Under the pieces are notes generated by a model. The model saw nothing but the letters and a program-made list of their open reading frames with translations. It was not told where the DNA came from and ran no database searches. A stretch of DNA of 64,000 nt from Dechloromonas hortensis (GTDB taxonomy: Bacteria > Pseudomonadota > Gammaproteobacteria > Burkholderiales > Rhodocyclaceae), in the NCBI RefSeq assembly GCF_009469765.1, contig NZ_SSSQ01000007.1, positions 62,001 to 126,000 on the forward strand, in the 5' to 3' direction. A program made the translations under genes and the position numbers. Positions 19,099-29,287 of the stretch are shown piece by piece. The number at the start of each line of letters is the position of its first letter. Positions within the stretch are counted from its first letter, which is position 1.

Positions 19099-20838
19099 TT
19101 AGCTTCGGTTTCCCCGGTTGGTGAGCAGCTGTATGTAGGCCTGCTTTTCGGCGGCGCTCAGTCCGGCGACGCCAAATTGTTGTGCCTTGGCCTGTAGTTC
19201 GGCGAAGGCTCTCTTCTGGCCGCCTTCCTGCAGTTTTTCCAGCGTGTCGCGAAACTCGGCCTCAGCCCCTTCTTCGTCAAACGGCAGGGCGAGAAGTTCC
19301 GAGGCGGCGTTTTCGATGATGCCTTCTTCCGGCAGGCCGCGCAGTTGTTCGCGCAGCGCGGCGTAACTGCTGGCTTCCTGGCTGGCGCCGACGACCAGGT
19401 CGTGCAGGCGGATCAAGGCCGGGCGTTCCGGCGTGTCGGGCAGCAGGTCGATCGGTAGCTGGGCGGCCAGTTTCGGTTTGTGCAGCACGATGCGCAGCAG
19501 GTTGCGGGTCAGCGATGGTGCCGTGCGCTTGGCTTTGGGCGGGGCGGCCGGGGCGTAGGATTTCAGTTCGCACAGGCGTTCGACTTCGCTTTGCACGAAA
19601 CCGCTGGCTTCGGCCAGGCGCTTGACCAGTTGCAGGCGCAACAGCGGCGTCGGCAGTTTGAGTAGCAGCGGCTTGGCTTCGTAGATCAGTTGCGCCTTGC
19701 CTTCCGAGCTGGTCAGGTCGCAGCGCTGGGCCAGTTCGCGCAGCAGGAAATCGGACAGCGGCATGGCCTGGGTGACTTGGCGATCGAACTGTTCCTTGCC
19801 GAATTCGCGGATGTAACTGTCGGGGTCGTGTTCCTGTGGCAGGAAGATGAAGGCGAGTCGCTTGTTGTCGGCCAGCGCTTCCAGCGAATTTTCCAGGGCG
19901 CGCCAGGCGGCCTTGCGGCCGGCGTTGTCGCCGTCGAAGCAGAAGACGACGCGGTCGACCTGGCGCAGCAGTTTGGTGACGTGGGTCGCCGTGGTCGCCG
20001 TGCCGAGCGTCGCGACGGCGTTGCCGACCCCGTTCTGGGCCAGCGCGATGACGTCCATGTAGCCTTCAGTGACGATGGCGGTGTCGGTTTCGCGCAAGGC
20101 CTGGCGGGCCTGCGGTAGACCGAACAATTCGCGGCCTTTTTCGAACAGCGGCGTTTCCGGCGAATTCAGGTATTTCGGCTCGCCCTGGTCGATGATCCGG
20201 CCGCCGAAGGCGATGATGTCGCCTTTCGGGTTGATGATCGGGATCATCAGCCGGTCGCGGAAGCGGTCGTAGCGGCGGCCGGCCTCGTTTTCGATGACCA
20301 GGCCGGCGGCCTTCAGTTCGTCGGCGTTGTAATTCGGAAAGACTTCCTGCAGGTTCTGCCAGCCCTCCGGCGCATAACCCATGCCGTAGCGGGCGGCGAT
20401 TTCGCCGGAGAGGCCACGCTTCTTGCAATACTCGATGGCCTTCGGTGAACGCTTCAGCTGGTCCTTGTAGTACTGCGCGGCGCGCGCCATGACTTCGATC
20501 AGTGTTCGCGTCTGGCCCTGTTTTTCATCGTTGAAGCTGCGCCCTTCGCTTTCCGGCACTTGCATGCCGGCGCGAGTGGCCAAGTCCTTGACGGCATCGA
20601 CAAAACCCAGGCCCTGATATTCCATGACGAAGCTGATCGCCGTGCCATGGGCGCCGCAGCCGAAGCAGTGGTAGAACTGCTTGGTCGGGCTGACCGTGAA
20701 GGACGGCGACTTCTCGTTATGGAAGGGGCAGCAGGCGGCGTAGTTGGCGCCGGCCTTCTTCAGCGGCACGTAGCCGTCCACCAGGTCGACGATATCGACC
20801 CGGGCTAGCAAATCCTGGATGAACGAATCCGGAATCAT
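19099..20838 (-). CDS. dnaG: DNA primase
   Basis: A 579-residue primase that makes RNA primers at the replication fork. It has an N-terminal CHC2 zinc finger ('CCPFHNEKSPSFTV' to 'YHCFGCGAHG', residues 36-66), a Toprim catalytic domain ('IVTEGYMDVIAL' near 260, 'FCFDGDNAGRKAA' near 307) and a C-terminal DnaB-binding helical domain. Length matches E. coli DnaG (581). The 46-base gap to rpoD suggests cotranscription. Confidence 0.97.
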   Translation of the reverse strand: MIPDSFIQDLLARVDIVDLVDGYVPLKKAGANYAACCPFHNEKSPSFTVSPTKQFYHCFGCGAHGTAISFVMEYQGLGFVDAVKDLATRAGMQVPESEGRSFNDEKQGQTRTLIEVMARAAQYYKDQLKRSPKAIEYCKKRGLSGEIAARYGMGYAPEGWQNLQEVFPNYNADELKAAGLVIENEAGRRYDRFRDRLMIPIINPKGDIIAFGGRIIDQGEPKYLNSPETPLFEKGRELFGLPQARQALRETDTAIVTEGYMDVIALAQNGVGNAVATLGTATTATHVTKLLRQVDRVVFCFDGDNAGRKAAWRALENSLEALADNKRLAFIFLPQEHDPDSYIREFGKEQFDRQVTQAMPLSDFLLRELAQRCDLTSSEGKAQLIYEAKPLLLKLPTPLLRLQLVKRLAEASGFVQSEVERLCELKSYAPAAPPKAKRTAPSLTRNLLRIVLHKPKLAAQLPIDLLPDTPERPALIRLHDLVVGASQEASSYAALREQLRGLPEEGIIENAASELLALPFDEEGAEAEFRDTLEKLQEGGQKRAFAELQAKAQQFGVAGLSAAEKQAYIQLLTNRGNRS

Positions 20839-20930
20839 CTGGCCGCCATTGCGATACTTTGTCGACTGCGCCTTGCCGTGCTAACGCACTGTCTGCGGCT
20901 TGTCTTCGCGTCTCGCAATGTCTTCATGGG

Positions 20931-21377
20931 TTAACCGGCAAGCGCTGCCTTGACCAGCTTGGAGACTTCCGCCATGTCGGCCTTGCCGGCCAGCGCCGGC
21001 TTGAGGACGGCCATCAGCTTGCCCATGTCGGCAGGGCCCTTGGCGCCGGTTTCGGCGACCGCGGCGGCAACGGCAGCGGCGATTTCGTCATTGCCCATTT
21101 TTTCCGGCAGGTAGGCGGCGAGGATGGCGATTTCGGCCTTCTCGACGTCGGCCAGGTCCTGGCGGTTGGCGGCTTCGTATTGGGTGACGCTGTCCTTGCG
21201 CTGCTTGACCAGCTTTTCGATGACGGCGCCGACGGCGGCATCGTCGAGTTCGACGCGCTCATCGACTTCCTTCTGCTTGACGGCAGCGAGCAGCAGGCGA
21301 ATGGCGGCCAGCTTGCCGGCTTCCTTGGCCTTCATGGCCGTTTTCATGTCTTCGGTGATGCGTGCTTTGAGGCTCAT
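20931..21377 (-). CDS. yqeY: GatB/YqeY domain protein
   Basis: A 148-residue YqeY protein resembling the C-terminal tRNA-contacting domain of GatB. It begins MSLKARITEDMKTAMKAKE and contains 'YLPEKMGNDEI' in the middle and 'GKLMAVLKPALAGKAD' near the end. Function is unproven, though a role with tRNA or mischarged aminoacyl-tRNA is assumed from the fold. It sits between rpsU and dnaG, a common place for this gene in many bacteria. Confidence 0.93.
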   Translation of the reverse strand: MSLKARITEDMKTAMKAKEAGKLAAIRLLLAAVKQKEVDERVELDDAAVGAVIEKLVKQRKDSVTQYEAANRQDLADVEKAEIAILAAYLPEKMGNDEIAAAVAAAVAETGAKGPADMGKLMAVLKPALAGKADMAEVSKLVKAALAG

Positions 21378-21402
21378 GGACGTTCTTTTCGAAAATTCAA
21401 AG

Positions 21403-21440
21403 AAAAAAGCCGCCGGCTGTTGAAGGCTGGCGGCTCTTTT
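21403..21440 (-). terminator. Terminator between rpsU and yqeY
   Basis: A hairpin with AGCCGCCAGC and GCCGGCGGCT arms and an eight-base loop. On the minus strand it is followed by TTTTTTCTTT. It would separate most rpsU transcription from yqeY-dnaG-rpoD, as the weak terminator between rpsU and dnaG does in E. coli. Confidence 0.85.
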
Positions 21441-21460
21441 GTGCGGCGAAATGTACTGGA

Positions 21461-21673
21461 TTAGTACAGTTTCGGCGGCAGGGTCAGGCTACGGAGGCGC
21501 TTGTGCTGGCGTTTGACGGCAGCGGCAGCCTTGCGCTTGCGTTCGGTCGTGGGCTTTTCGTAAAACTCACGGGCACGCAGCTCGGTCAGGAGACCAGTCT
21601 TTTCAACCGTGCGCTTGAAGCGGCGGATAGCAACTTCGAACGGCTCATTTTCCTTGACACGAATGTTCGGCAT
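21461..21673 (-). CDS. rpsU: Ribosomal protein S21
   Basis: A 70-residue 30S protein: [19 protein letters not shown] start, then '[20 protein letters not shown]' and a basic tail. The ATG at 21673 follows AAGGGGGTGAT, a near-ideal ribosome site; an in-frame GTG three codons earlier lies inside that site and is rejected. First gene of the macromolecular synthesis block. Confidence 0.97.
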   Translation of the reverse strand: MPNIRVKENEPFEVAIRRFKRTVEKTGLLTELRAREFYEKPTTERKRKAAAAVKRQHKRLRSLTLPPKLY

Positions 21674-21764
21674 ATAAATCACCCCCTTCCGTAAGGCGCC
21701 TGCCAGGTCAAGTAAAAGGCAGTGCGCGCAAAATTTTTGTCCGCATGTTTGCGGAGAGCCGAAC

Positions 21765-21794
21765 AGTATATTGCAAAAAACCTTTTTGCCTCAA
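21765..21794 (-). promoter_or_regulatory. Sigma-70 promoter of rpsU
   Basis: On the minus strand TTGAGG (21794-21789) and TATACT (21770-21765) are separated by 18 bases, about 90 bases before the rpsU start. The untranslated leader can form a small CCGC/GCGG hairpin. Confidence 0.65.
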
Positions 21795-21811
21795 GTGTTA
21801 AAATGCGATCC

Positions 21812-22846
21812 ATGCTGATCCTTGGTATCGAATCTTCCTGCGACGAAACCGGCATTGCGCTCTACGACAGCGAAGCCGGGCTTTTGTCGCACGCTCTCCA
21901 CTCCCAGGTCGCGATGCACGCCGAGTACGGCGGCGTCGTCCCGGAACTGGCTTCCCGCGACCATATCCGGCGGGTCGTGCCGCTGTTGCGCGAGGCGCTG
22001 GGGCAGTCCGGCAAGTCGCTTGACGACGTCGATGCCGTCGCCTACACGCGCGGTCCGGGTTTGTCCGGCGCGCTGCTGGTCGGCTGTGCCTTTGCCGAGG
22101 CGCTAGCCCTGGCCATCGACAAGCCGACCATTCCGGTACACCACCTCGAAGGGCATCTGCTGTCGCCGCTGCTGTCGCGCGACCCGCCGACCTTCCCGTT
22201 CGTCGCGCTGCTGGTTTCCGGCGGCCATACGCAATTGATGAAGGTGACCGGCGTCGGCGAATACGAACTGCTCGGCGAAACGCTGGACGACGCGGCCGGC
22301 GAGGCGTTCGACAAGAGCGCCAAGCTGCTCGGCCTGCCTTATCCGGGCGGCGCCTTGCTGTCGAAGCTGGCCGAAGCGGGCACCCCTGGGGTGTACGAAC
22401 TACCGCGGCCGATGCTGCATTCCGGCGACCTCAACTTCAGTTTTTCCGGTCTGAAGACGGCGGTGCTGACGCTGGTCCGCGAGCATGCCGACGCCATGAC
22501 CGACGAATTCAAGGCCAATGCGGCCCGCGCCTTCCAGGAGGCGATGGTCGATGTCCTGCTGAAAAAGGCGCTGAAGGCGATGAAGCAGACCGGCCTGCAG
22601 CAACTGGTGGTGGCCGGCGGGGTGGGCGCCAACAAACAGCTGCGGTCGACCCTCGATCTCGAGGCAAAACGCAAACGTTTCCGCGTTTACTACCCGGAGC
22701 TGGAGTTCTGTACCGACAACGGCGCGATGATCGCCCTCGCCGGTTGCCTGCGCTTGCAGGCCGGGACGCCGGCCAAGGAAGCCGGCGTCTTTTCCGTGCA
22801 GCCGCGCTGGCCCTTGATGGAAATGTCGGTCAGCGGCACCAAGTAG
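21812..22846 (+). CDS. tsaD: tRNA N6-threonylcarbamoyladenosine synthase subunit TsaD
   Basis: A 344-residue Kae1/TsaD protein that transfers threonylcarbamoyl to A37 of ANN-decoding tRNAs. Signatures are '[13 protein letters not shown]' near the start, the iron-binding '[10 protein letters not shown]' near 110-119, and 'LVSGGHTQL'. The start at 21812 gives the canonical [14 protein letters not shown]; an ATG three codons upstream is possible. Divergent from rpsU. In E. coli, plsY and folB are next to this locus; here a 4 kb insert separates them. Confidence 0.96.
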   Translation: MLILGIESSCDETGIALYDSEAGLLSHALHSQVAMHAEYGGVVPELASRDHIRRVVPLLREALGQSGKSLDDVDAVAYTRGPGLSGALLVGCAFAEALALAIDKPTIPVHHLEGHLLSPLLSRDPPTFPFVALLVSGGHTQLMKVTGVGEYELLGETLDDAAGEAFDKSAKLLGLPYPGGALLSKLAEAGTPGVYELPRPMLHSGDLNFSFSGLKTAVLTLVREHADAMTDEFKANAARAFQEAMVDVLLKKALKAMKQTGLQQLVVAGGVGANKQLRSTLDLEAKRKRFRVYYPELEFCTDNGAMIALAGCLRLQAGTPAKEAGVFSVQPRWPLMEMSVSGTK

Positions 22847-22944
22847 CCCAGAGCGGTACCGCGTTCGAGCGGGCCGTTCGCCTTCTTGCGGCGTTTCGGA
22901 CAGTTCTTGCACGGCGGTTTGCTGTGGCAGCATTTCTTGCCCAT
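22690..22944 (-). CDS. Small Cys-rich protein overlapping tsaD
   Basis: An 84-residue frame starting [21 protein letters not shown]. The N-terminus carries Cys at residues 5, 6, 12 and 15 within a strongly basic context, suited to binding zinc or an iron-sulfur cluster. CCAGGAGT upstream is a very good ribosome site. The first 33 codons lie outside tsaD; the remaining 52, including the stop, are antisense to the tsaD 3' end, so the functional part may be only the Cys-rich N-terminus. It follows a 30-residue gene by 28 bases. Confidence 0.55.
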   Translation of the reverse strand: MGKKCCHSKPPCKNCPKRRKKANGPLERGTALGYLVPLTDISIKGQRGCTEKTPASLAGVPACKRRQPARAIIAPLSVQNSSSG

Positions 22945-22972
22945 CGCGACTCCTGGATGATGGTGCCTGAGT

Positions 22973-23065
22973 TCAGAAGTTGTCCGGCAGCGTAGCCAGG
23001 ATGTCGACATAAGCTTCCCATGGCGCAAGCTCGTCGAACCAGCGATCTATGAAACGCGAAATCAT
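22973..23065 (-). CDS. Predicted 30-residue microprotein
   Basis: A tiny gene encoding MISRFIDRWFDELAPWEAYV plus ten more residues ending PDNF. A full CAGGAGG ribosome site seven bases before the ATG is the main evidence. The peptide is acidic and aromatic and would form an amphipathic helix. Together with the Cys-rich gene behind it, it seems to form a two-gene unit reading away from nirS. No family recognised. Confidence 0.5.
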   Translation of the reverse strand: MISRFIDRWFDELAPWEAYVDILATLPDNF

Positions 23066-23131
23066 GGTGGCCTCCTGGTTTAAGGCAGGTCGTCCTGACC
23101 TGATGACTGCAGTCTAGAGAGCGGTCGACGA

Positions 23132-23152
23132 TTGTTCAAATTGATTGAACAA
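23132..23152. promoter_or_regulatory. Perfect inverted repeat, candidate operator
   Basis: TTGTTCAA, five bases (ATTGA), TTGAACAA: eight-base perfect arms. Its centre is 77 bases upstream of the 30-residue minus gene and 236 bases upstream of nirS. The symmetry is that of a dimeric regulator, but spacing and sequence differ from the FNR consensus. Confidence 0.55.
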
Positions 23153-23298
23153 ATACGGCATATCATTTTTGGCTATCGTTCGCCGCGCCTGTGCTGTCAC
23201 GTTTTGATGACGATATTTGTTACGCCAAATGGCTTTCTTGTCGCTGGTCAAGTTCGCGCCGACGCCCAAGCCGCCTGGCTTCTCGCTCCTTCTCATGC

Positions 23299-25108
<1,810 letters not shown>

Positions 25109-25132
25109 GCCCCGTCCGGGTGCTTAGGCAAA

Positions 25133-25163
25133 AAGAAGGGGGTTCTGCCCCCTTCTTTTATTG
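25133..25163 (+). terminator. nirS terminator
   Basis: AAGAAGGGGG and CCCCCTTCTT arms around TTCTG, followed by TTATTG, 25 bases after the nirS stop. Confidence 0.9.
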
Positions 25164-25207
25164 CTTAGCATGTGGTTTTGCCCGAAGTGTCGCGAGGTTG
25201 TGCGAAA

Positions 25208-26695
25208 GTGAACGTCCCGTTAAGAAAGCCCAACTGGGCGCAGCGCGAGTTGTTGTCGCACAGCCCGCTGTTTGCCGGCCTGGCGCCGAAGCTGCTCGAT
25301 GAACTGAGCCGCGCCAGCCGCCTGCTGGAAGTACCGGCGCAGAGCGTGCTGTTCGAAGCCGGTGACCCGGTCCGCGAAGCCTACGTATTGGTCAGCGGTA
25401 CGCTGAAACGGTCGACGATCCTGGCCGGCGAGACCAAGAAGGTCATCGAACTGGCCCAGTCGCAGCAACTGCTCGGCCTCGGGGAGGCCTTCAGCGCCAG
25501 CCGCTACGCTTCCTCCGGCAAGACGATCACGCCGTGCATCGTCGTCGCCATCGACATCCACAAGCTGCGCGCCATCGTCCGCCAGGATCTCGACCTGAGT
25601 TGGCGAATCATCCAGGCGATGGCCGAGCGGCAATGTGCCGTCGAATTCGATGTCACCGGTTATCACTACGGTTTGACCGGCACCCAGCGCCTGCTCGACT
25701 ATCTGATCGAACTGGCCGGCGGCCATCCCGGCCTGGCCGGCGAAACCACGGTGACGCTGAAGACCAGCAAGAAAATCATTGCAGCCCGCATCGGCATGAC
25801 GCCGGAGAGCCTGTCGCGCAGTCTGCGCCTACTGAGCGAGAGCGGCGTCATCGTCGTCGACGGGCGCAACGTCCATATCCAGAATGCCGCGCTGTTGAAT
25901 ACGGAAGTCGGCAATACCAAGCAGCGGGTGAATTTTTCCCGGAAGTCGAAAAAGGCCGCGGCGGGTCTGGCCAAATCCTTGTCACCTGGCGTCCTGATCA
26001 ATCTCTGCGGTCGGCCGCGCCTGTTGTCGCAGCGCATGGCGGCTGCCTGGGCGTTGATCGGCCAGAACATCAGCCCGGCCAAGGCGGCGGTCAGGCTGCG
26101 CCAGCTCCATGCGCAGATGGAGCGGACGCTGGCGCGCCTGGAGAGTCTGGGTTTGCCGGGCGACTTGGCCGAGCAGCTACAGGCGGTGCAGGCGATCTGG
26201 CCGCGCTACTGGGCGGCGCTGAGCGAGGTCGAGCCGGCTCTGGAGAATGCGTCGGCAGTGCTTGAACTGAGCGAGGAAATGCTCGAGGCGATCGACCTGT
26301 TGGCCCGCCAGGCGGCAGTGCACGTCGCCCTGCCGGCGGCGCACTACGTCAATATTGCCGGCCGCAATCGCATGCTGTCGCAACGAATCGGCAAACTGTT
26401 CCTGTTTCGCGAATGGGGGTTGAGCGACGAGGCGACGCTGCAGCGTCTCGGCGCATCCTGCTGCGAATTCGAGAGCAATCTGGCGGAATTGAAGCGGAGC
26501 GGTGTCGGTGTGCCGGAACTGGTGGCGCAACTAAGCGAGGTCACCGAGCAGTGGCAAAGGTTTGAAAGCGTGCTGCTACCGAGTCTGCAGCATGCCAGCA
26601 AAAGCCGGCATGCGCTGGCCGCGCTGGCCGAAGGCGAACGCCTGCTGCGCCACGTCGATACGACGGTCAAGCTCTACGAGCGACTGGCCAAATAG
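25208..26695 (+). CDS. Crp/Fnr-type regulator fused to a tandem PilJ/NarX-like sensor region
   Basis: A 495-residue cytoplasmic regulator. Residues 1-145 are a cyclic-nucleotide-binding fold and 150-235 a winged helix whose recognition helix 'TPESLSRSLRLL' keeps the E-xx-SR contacts of FNR/DNR proteins. No N-terminal Cys cluster for an Fe-S centre is present. Residues 250-495 form an extra helical half with two copies of the PilJ/NarX-type motif: 'INLCGRPRLLSQRM' (264-277) and 'VNIAGRNRMLSQRI' (381-394). Normal Crp/Fnr proteins end near 230. GTG at 25208 has GAGG upstream; a GTG twelve codons earlier is possible. Directly behind nirS, it probably controls nitrogen-oxide genes. Confidence 0.88.
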   Translation: MNVPLRKPNWAQRELLSHSPLFAGLAPKLLDELSRASRLLEVPAQSVLFEAGDPVREAYVLVSGTLKRSTILAGETKKVIELAQSQQLLGLGEAFSASRYASSGKTITPCIVVAIDIHKLRAIVRQDLDLSWRIIQAMAERQCAVEFDVTGYHYGLTGTQRLLDYLIELAGGHPGLAGETTVTLKTSKKIIAARIGMTPESLSRSLRLLSESGVIVVDGRNVHIQNAALLNTEVGNTKQRVNFSRKSKKAAAGLAKSLSPGVLINLCGRPRLLSQRMAAAWALIGQNISPAKAAVRLRQLHAQMERTLARLESLGLPGDLAEQLQAVQAIWPRYWAALSEVEPALENASAVLELSEEMLEAIDLLARQAAVHVALPAAHYVNIAGRNRMLSQRIGKLFLFREWGLSDEATLQRLGASCCEFESNLAELKRSGVGVPELVAQLSEVTEQWQRFESVLLPSLQHASKSRHALAALAEGERLLRHVDTTVKLYERLAK

Positions 26696-26696
26696 C

Positions 26697-27302
26697 TTAT
26701 TTCTTCTTGCTGCCGATTTTCGATTCCTGACCGGCCATCAGGCGCTGCAGGTTCTGCCAGTGCTTGCCGATCAGGGCGAGGGAGAGCACGCCGACGACCA
26801 GCGTCTGGCCATTGGCACCGTGCATCATGACCTGGAAGACCGGGGCGAGGGTAGCGGCGAGGACGGCGGCGAGCGAGGAATAGCGGAAGGCGAAGGCGAC
26901 GAAGATCCAGGTGCCAAGCACGGCCAGGCCGAGCAGCGGATCGAGCGCGAGCAGCACGCCGGCGGCGGTGGCGACGCCCTTGCCGCCCTTGAATTTGAGG
27001 AAGACCGGAAACAGGTGGCCGGCGAAGACGGCGAGCGCGACGAGGCCGACGGCGAGGTCGCTGAAGCCGGCCTGCTGGGCCAGAAAGACGGCGAGCCAGC
27101 CCTTCAGCGCATCGCCGAGCAGCGTGAACAGGGCCGCCTTCTTGTTGCCGCTGCGCAGCACGTTGGTCGCCCCCGGGTTGCCCGAGCCGTAAGTGCGCGG
27201 ATCAGCCAGGCCGAAGACTTTCGAGGAGATCATTGCGAAGGGAACGGAGCCGAGCAGGTAGGCGGCGATCAGGGCCAGGGGGATGGCGAGGGCGGTTTGC
27301 AT
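26697..27302 (-). CDS. plsY: Glycerol-3-phosphate acyltransferase PlsY
   Basis: A 201-residue integral membrane enzyme that acylates glycerol-3-phosphate from acyl-phosphate, the first step in phospholipid synthesis. Conserved loops are 'YLLGSVPFA', 'YGSGNPGATNVLRSGNKKAA' and 'GHLFPVFLKFKGGKGVAT'. The start at 27302 gives the normal membrane-helix N-terminus. It is divergent from folB with 67 bases between starts. Its stop lies two bases past the regulator stop, tail to tail. Confidence 0.95.
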   Translation of the reverse strand: MQTALAIPLALIAAYLLGSVPFAMISSKVFGLADPRTYGSGNPGATNVLRSGNKKAALFTLLGDALKGWLAVFLAQQAGFSDLAVGLVALAVFAGHLFPVFLKFKGGKGVATAAGVLLALDPLLGLAVLGTWIFVAFAFRYSSLAAVLAATLAPVFQVMMHGANGQTLVVGVLSLALIGKHWQNLQRLMAGQESKIGSKKK

Positions 27303-27369
27303 GGGTTGCTTGGGTCGCTGAGGTACAATCGCGGCGAATTTTACACCCCTCACTGCGGTCGACCGCCCT

Positions 27370-27720
27370 ATGGACATCATTTTCATCGAAGAACTGCGCG
27401 CCGAAACGTGGATAGGCATCTATCCGCGCGAGAAAGCCATGTCGCAGACGGTCGAGATCTCTCTGCATATCGGAGTGTCGACCGCATCGGCCGGCGCCAG
27501 CGATGACATCCGCGACACCGTGGACTACGCGGTGGTCGTCGAGCGTTTGCGCGCCGATCTGTCGGGCAGCCATTTCAACCTGCTGGAAAAGCTGACCGAG
27601 CATATCGCCACCTGGCTGCTGGAAAACTTCGCCGCCCAATGGGTGCGGGTGTCAGTCGCCAAGCTGGGCATGATGCCCGGCGTCAAGCGGGTCGGCGTCA
27701 TCATCGAGCGCTCGGTTTAA
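27370..27720 (+). CDS. folB: Dihydroneopterin aldolase
   Basis: A 116-residue folate-pathway aldolase that splits dihydroneopterin to 6-hydroxymethyl-dihydropterin and glycolaldehyde. Family features are 'MDIIFIEELRAETWIGIYPREK' (start), 'DTVDYAVVVERL', the catalytic-loop Glu in 'FNLLEKLTEHIA', and 'KLGMMPGVKRVGVIIER' at the end. Divergent from plsY, as in E. coli. Confidence 0.95.
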   Translation: MDIIFIEELRAETWIGIYPREKAMSQTVEISLHIGVSTASAGASDDIRDTVDYAVVVERLRADLSGSHFNLLEKLTEHIATWLLENFAAQWVRVSVAKLGMMPGVKRVGVIIERSV

Positions 27721-27733
27721 GCATCAATCAGGA

Positions 27734-27767
27734 AAAAGCCCCCGGTCGGCGTCGACCGGGGGCTTTT
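27734..27767. terminator. Bidirectional terminator between folB and the ZIP gene
   Basis: Fifteen-base perfect arms starting AAAAGCCCCC around a four-base GCGT loop. The A and T tracts on both sides allow it to serve both convergent genes. Confidence 0.93.
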
Positions 27768-27778
27768 GCTTTGGTGCT

Positions 27779-28654
27779 TCAGAAAGCGGTGGCGAGCACC
27801 GTCATCACCGCAAAACCGGTGGCCAGGCCGGCCGTGCCGGCGGCCTCGCGACCGGGTTGGTGCGAGGCCGGGATCAACTCGTGGCTGACTGCCCAGAGCA
27901 TGGCGCCGGCGGCGGCAGCGAGGGCGAGCGGCAAGGCGCTGCCAGCCAGGCTGCTGGCGATGACCCCGAACAAGCCGCCGACCGGTTCGACCAGACCGGT
28001 CGCCAGGGCGATCAAGGCGGCGCGCAACGGCGCGGCGCCGAGGGCGATCATCGCGCTGGCGACGATCCAGCCTTCAGGAATATTCTGGATCGCGATGCCG
28101 AGCGTCATGCCGTGGTCGGCGCCGGCGGCGGCCGAGATGCCGACGGCAAGGCCTTCCGGCACGTTGTGCAAGGCGATGGCGGCGATCACCAGGCCGACCT
28201 GCGGCATCGCCTGGCCGGCTTCGATCGATTCGACATGGGCGTGCGCCGTCCGACTATCCATCTGCTGCATCAGCCCGACGCCGGCCATCAAGGCGGCGGC
28301 AGTGACGATGCCGAGCGGCCACGGAGCACCGCTGGCGGCGACGTTCTGCACGGCCGGAACGAGCAGCGAGAAGAGGCTGGCGGCGAGCATCATGCCGCCG
28401 GCGAGGCCGAGCATCGGCGCCATCAGGCGTTCCTGCGGTCGACGCATGAAAAGTACCGGAATTGCCCCGAGGCCGGTGGCGAGGCCGGCCAGCAAGCTGG
28501 CTTCAAGGCCGCGCGCCGCCATCGGGTGGGCGGCCAGCCAGTGCATGGACTGTTCGGCGGCAAAGGCGAGGGCAACGACGGCCATCGCCAGGCCGGTCCA
28601 CAAGTGGCGGCGGGCGGTGGGCCGGGTGTAATGCCGGATGACGAGTTGGCTCAT
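27779..28654 (-). CDS. ZIP-family divalent metal transporter
   Basis: A 291-residue membrane protein with eight predicted helices. The two metal-site motifs 'ALHNVPEGLAVG' (helix IV) and 'IAIQNIPEGW' (helix V) identify the ZIP family, GufA/ZupT-like, which imports zinc or other divalent metals. A His-containing loop ('SRTAHAHVES') precedes helix IV. The N-terminal stretch (1-45) is a little longer than in ZupT. No metal-regulator site was recognised upstream. Confidence 0.9.
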   Translation of the reverse strand: MSQLVIRHYTRPTARRHLWTGLAMAVVALAFAAEQSMHWLAAHPMAARGLEASLLAGLATGLGAIPVLFMRRPQERLMAPMLGLAGGMMLAASLFSLLVPAVQNVAASGAPWPLGIVTAAALMAGVGLMQQMDSRTAHAHVESIEAGQAMPQVGLVIAAIALHNVPEGLAVGISAAAGADHGMTLGIAIQNIPEGWIVASAMIALGAAPLRAALIALATGLVEPVGGLFGVIASSLAGSALPLALAAAAGAMLWAVSHELIPASHQPGREAAGTAGLATGFAVMTVLATAF

Positions 28655-28746
28655 GGTGGCGCTCCTTCTTTGATGAGTGCCACTTTACGGAGCGTTCTGC
28701 TATAGCTCCAATCGATTGATTAAATACTGTCGATTTGTAATGGCAA

Positions 28747-29238
28747 TCATCCCTTCAGCGCCGCCTCGACCGGCTTCGGATTCAGTGCACGCAGGATGTC
28801 GTGTGGATGGACACCGACCAGATAGCCGCGCCGGCCGCCGTTGATGTAGATCAGCGGCAAGTCGAGGATGCTTTTTTCGAGATAGATCGGCATCGCCTTC
28901 TTGGTACCGAACGGGCTGGTGCCGCCGACCAGGTAGCCGGTGTGGCGGTTGGCGACTTCCGGCTTGCATGGCTCGACCTTCTTGCAGCCGATCTGGCGGG
29001 CCAGTTCCTTGGTCGACACCTTGCAGTCGCCATGCATCAACACGACCAGCGGCTTGGCGTTCTCGTCCTCGAAGATCAGCGTCTTGACCACGGCGTGCTC
29101 GTCAACATTCAGTTCGCGGGCAGAGACCTTGGTCCCGCCATGTTCCTCATAGGCGTAGAGGTGGCTGGAGAAGGCGATTTTCTGTGCCTTGAGGAACTTG
29201 GTGGCCTGCGTCTCGGGGGCGTGTTCGTGCTTGCTCAT
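28747..29238 (-). CDS. ybaK: Cys-tRNA(Pro) deacylase, YbaK/EbsC family
   Basis: A 163-residue editing protein that hydrolyses mischarged Cys-tRNA(Pro). Conserved parts are 'VVKTLIFEDENAKPLVVLMH', the catalytic Lys region, 'GYLVGGTSPFGTKK' near 100-113 and 'LIYINGGRRGYLV'. Length matches E. coli YbaK (159). It stands upstream of the ZIP gene in the same direction, with a 92-base A/T-rich gap. Confidence 0.92.
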   Translation of the reverse strand: MSKHEHAPETQATKFLKAQKIAFSSHLYAYEEHGGTKVSARELNVDEHAVVKTLIFEDENAKPLVVLMHGDCKVSTKELARQIGCKKVEPCKPEVANRHTGYLVGGTSPFGTKKAMPIYLEKSILDLPLIYINGGRRGYLVGVHPHDILRALNPKPVEAALKG

Positions 29239-29287
29239 GCGTGGCTGTCGGTGGGTGGTCGGCGCCTGATTTTACCGCGTGCCCGGC

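Noticed and set aside
23114..23296. 60-codon minus frame upstream of nirS
   Set aside because: No ribosome site, poor codon use, and it covers the operator-like repeat.
25170..25211. 13-residue frame (MWFCPKCREVVRK) ending in GTGA overlap with the regulator start
   Set aside because: Attractive as a leader peptide, but it has no ribosome site and begins just after the nirS terminator; probably chance.
27734..27767. Strong palindrome after folB considered as a mobile-element end
   Set aside because: Its place between two convergent stops and flanking A/T tracts fit a bidirectional terminator.
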